Below are positions 34,450 through 36,054 of a stretch of 36,054 bases of DNA, one piece after another. How positions within the stretch are numbered: the stretch's first letter is position 1; every line of letters begins with the position of its first letter. A program made the position numbers and the translations under genes. The stretch is from Pseudomonadota bacterium (GTDB lineage: Bacteria; Pseudomonadota; Gammaproteobacteria; Acidiferrobacterales; UBA6901): contig JAKASJ010000029.1 of the NCBI GenBank assembly GCA_021819085.1, positions 1-36,054 on the forward strand, written 5' to 3'. The notes beneath the pieces are model-generated. The model ran no database searches. It saw only the letters and a list, made by a program, of their open reading frames with translations, and was not told where the DNA came from.

Positions 34450-34719
34450 GGTGGGCTCGCCATCGTCGCAACGAGCAAAACGTAGCCCGTACTATGGGCT
34501 CACCAATCCCGGCCGGGAATTGCCCGATGAGATCATTACGGGCTGGCTTTGGAATAAAGCCGTACACCTCTCCACCCGTCAAGCAAGGATGACAGCAACC
34601 GTGATTGGGTGTTGTCATCATGCCTTTTCACGATGCGATTGCTGAGTCGGCAGAAGCGTGCCTGCTGATAGACAAACCCCGGGTGGTGGTAACAGCGATT
34701 GAGCAGGGCAATGAGATCC
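34450..34719. other. Gap with a hairpin
   Basis: No gene supported. GATGACA at about 34588 pairs with TGTCATC at about 34615 (7-bp stem, partly extended); no T-run follows. Confidence 0.3.
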
Positions 34720-34996
34720 ATGGGCAAGAAGAACGGGCCCTCCTCCGGCAACCAGGTTGTTGTGTCTGTCTGCACATCGGCGGCAGCGAGCCTGGGCGCA
34801 TATTGCAAGGACATCTATCACTGGGCAAGGAGCTGGGCGGGCTTCCCCGCACTCGATGTACCGGTGAGCAAGCGCATGGTGGCCGAGATGAAGCCGTTCC
34901 CCGCTTCCCTGATCGCTGCCGGTCGCGCCAGGAAGACGGTCAGGCGCTACGGCGATTACCTCTGGGTTCTGGGAGGGGAGATCATCCGTCGGGTTT
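34720..34996 (+). pseudogene. 5' fragment of a conserved protein cut by the IS630 remnant
   Basis: From ATG 34720 (MGKKNGPSSGN) the frame reads YCKDIYHWARSWAGFPALD, VSKRMVAEMKPF and ARKTVRRYGDYLWVLGGEII, coding-like and resembling a conserved hypothetical family of which I do not know the function. Similarity ends at GGEIIRRV, exactly where the transposase sequence begins, so the gene is truncated. Confidence 0.55.
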
Positions 34997-35800
34997 ATGC
35001 AGCGCACGCGCATCGTGCTGCTGGCGGCCGACGGTCTTCAGAGCAAGGACATTGCCACACGGCTGGGCGTGGGCCGAGTGCAGGTGTCGCGCTGGCGCGA
35101 GCGCTATGCCCAATTGCGATTTGCCGGCATTGAACGTGACCTGCCACGAGGTGCGCCGCCGATAAAGGTGGATGTGGCGCGGCTGGTGGAACTGACAACA
35201 CAGAGCAAGCCTGCGGCGGCGACGCACTGGAGCACGCGCAAGATGGCAGCGACGTTGGGCGTCAGCGCCGCCAGCGTTTCGCGTCATTGGCGTGCCAGCG
35301 GACTGAAGCCTCATCTTGTACGCGGTTTCAAGGTCTCGCGCGATCCGAAGTTCATCGAAAAACTCGAGGACATCGTGGGTTTGTATATGTCGCCCCCCGA
35401 GAATGCCTTGGTGCTGTGTTGCTTTGATCCGAGCCAGGTGCAGGCGCTCGACCGTACGCTGCCTGGATTGCCGCTCAAGAAGGGGCGCGCTGGTACCCTG
35501 ACTCACGACACCAAGCGTAACGGTACCGCCACTCTGTTCGCCGCACTCAACGTGCTCAATGGCACGGTGATCGGCCAATGCCAACAGCGGCACCGTCATG
35601 TCGAGTGGCGGAAGTTCCTGAAGAAGATCGACCGTGAGACACCCATGGACAAAACGTTGCACCTGATCGCCGACAACTACGCCACACACAAGCATCCCGT
35701 CGTGCAGGACTGGCTCGCCAAGCATCCGCGTTTTATCATGCACTTCACGCCGACTTCCGCGTCGTGGTTATCTCACGTCAGCAACTGCCGCTTGTCCTGA
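34997..35800 (+). pseudogene. IS630-family transposase, truncated at both ends
   Basis: The sequence MQRTRIVLLAADGLQSKDIA, THWSTRKMAATLGVSAASVS, QALDRTLPGLPLKKGRAGT, ADNYATHKHP and FTPTSASWL follows IS630 transposases closely. The usual first 30 residues are missing, and after SASWL (35770) the frame leaves the family and stops, so the final catalytic Glu is lost. The DEKSQ box reads FDPSQ, so a Pro replaces the Glu there. No terminal inverted repeats or TA duplication were found. It cannot transpose. Confidence 0.85.
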
Positions 35801-35802
35801 CA

Positions 35803-36054
35803 GTCAAGCAGTTCATTTCGAGATCACGCATCCCTTCCACCCCAAGCGCGGGGCCCGGTTCGTACTGCTGACGCGTCGGCAGAACTGGGGAGAGGACCGG
35901 GTAATGTTCTTTGATGCCCAGGGCCGCCTGCGCTCGATATTGGAGTCATGGACGAGTTTCGCCGACGAGGACCCGTTTACCCGGGCGTCCGCGGGCCGCT
36001 CATGGTTCCGGCCTGATGATCTGGTGCAGCTGAGCGTGCTGCTCGCCGAAATCG
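35803..36054 (+). pseudogene. DUF5372-like protein fragment, runs off the window
   Basis: In frame from about 35803, the sequence reads VHFEITHPFHPKRG, NWGEDRVMFFDAQGRLRSI, ADEDPFTRASAGRSWFRPDD and LVQLSVLLAE. This matches the DUF5372 pattern (HPFHPL, NWGEDRV, GRLRS). No start codon precedes it; the 5' end was lost at the transposase junction. The right end lies outside the window. Function unknown. Confidence 0.6.

Noticed and set aside
34997-35800. Active insertion sequence
   Set aside because: Both ends of the transposase are missing, a catalytic residue is lost and no terminal repeats were found.

Overview
The window is about 36 kb of GC-rich bacterial chromosome (roughly 65% GC by eye) with no rRNA or tRNA genes that I can see. 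A PilT-type ATPase, RecQ, an AcuC-type deacetylase, a PEP-CTERM surface protein, a three-subunit molybdenum hydroxylase and many toxin-antitoxin remnants point to a gammaproteobacterium or close relative. The strong resemblance of the RecQ to the E. coli enzyme fits. This placement is an inference, not a match to a named genome.

Layout. 1-200: 5' end of a lipoprotein gene with a beta-propeller start. 590-3730: a large STAND ATPase regulator ending in a SARP-type winged helix and BTAD domain. 4209-4839: a MazEF-like pair with a promoter buried in 8-bp tandem repeats. 4933-9004: a minus-strand run of pilT-like ATPase, aldo/keto reductase, histone-deacetylase-family enzyme and an unknown gene. 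9017-9424: a small unknown gene with a clear promoter. 9905-11761: recQ. 11945-12661: wreck of a plasma-membrane-type proton P-type ATPase. 12794-16879: a very repetitive PEP-CTERM exported protein. 17475-20606: a second copy (paralogue) of the 590-3730 regulator. 21441-21653: a DUF2892 membrane protein. 21922-24667: an lplA region disrupted by an 874-bp insertion that duplicated 147 bp and produced two chimeric reading frames. 24746-25705: an exported protein of unknown function. 26179-30120: a PaoABC-like molybdenum hydroxylase operon with its own promoter. 30178-30525: a collapsed hicBA locus. 30709-31962: a divergent Nramp transporter under a Fur-like double operator. 32096-32431: an unknown small gene. 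32801-33474: higBA with promoter, palindrome and terminator. 33716-34449: tumE-tumA. 34720-36054: a graveyard of three truncated genes including an IS630 transposase.

How it fits together. Two themes stand out. First, two paralogous regulators on the same strand bracket 13.7 kb that contains the PEP-CTERM repeat protein; each is likely to sense a ligand through its TPR-like middle and activate transcription, and the surface protein is a candidate target. No exosortase gene is in the window. Second, the right half is an accessory region with five toxin-antitoxin loci in different states (intact MazEF-like, HigBA and TumEA; collapsed HicBA; truncated PIN plus ribbon-helix-helix), a transposase remnant and insertion scars. 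Several genes there appear to start at or next to the predicted transcription start, which suggests leaderless mRNAs.

Limits: all family names come from reading the sequence, with no database search. The strongest new observation is the 147-bp duplication at lplA with its two gene fusions; the collapsed HicB-HicA fusion and the nested repeats of the PEP-CTERM gene come next.
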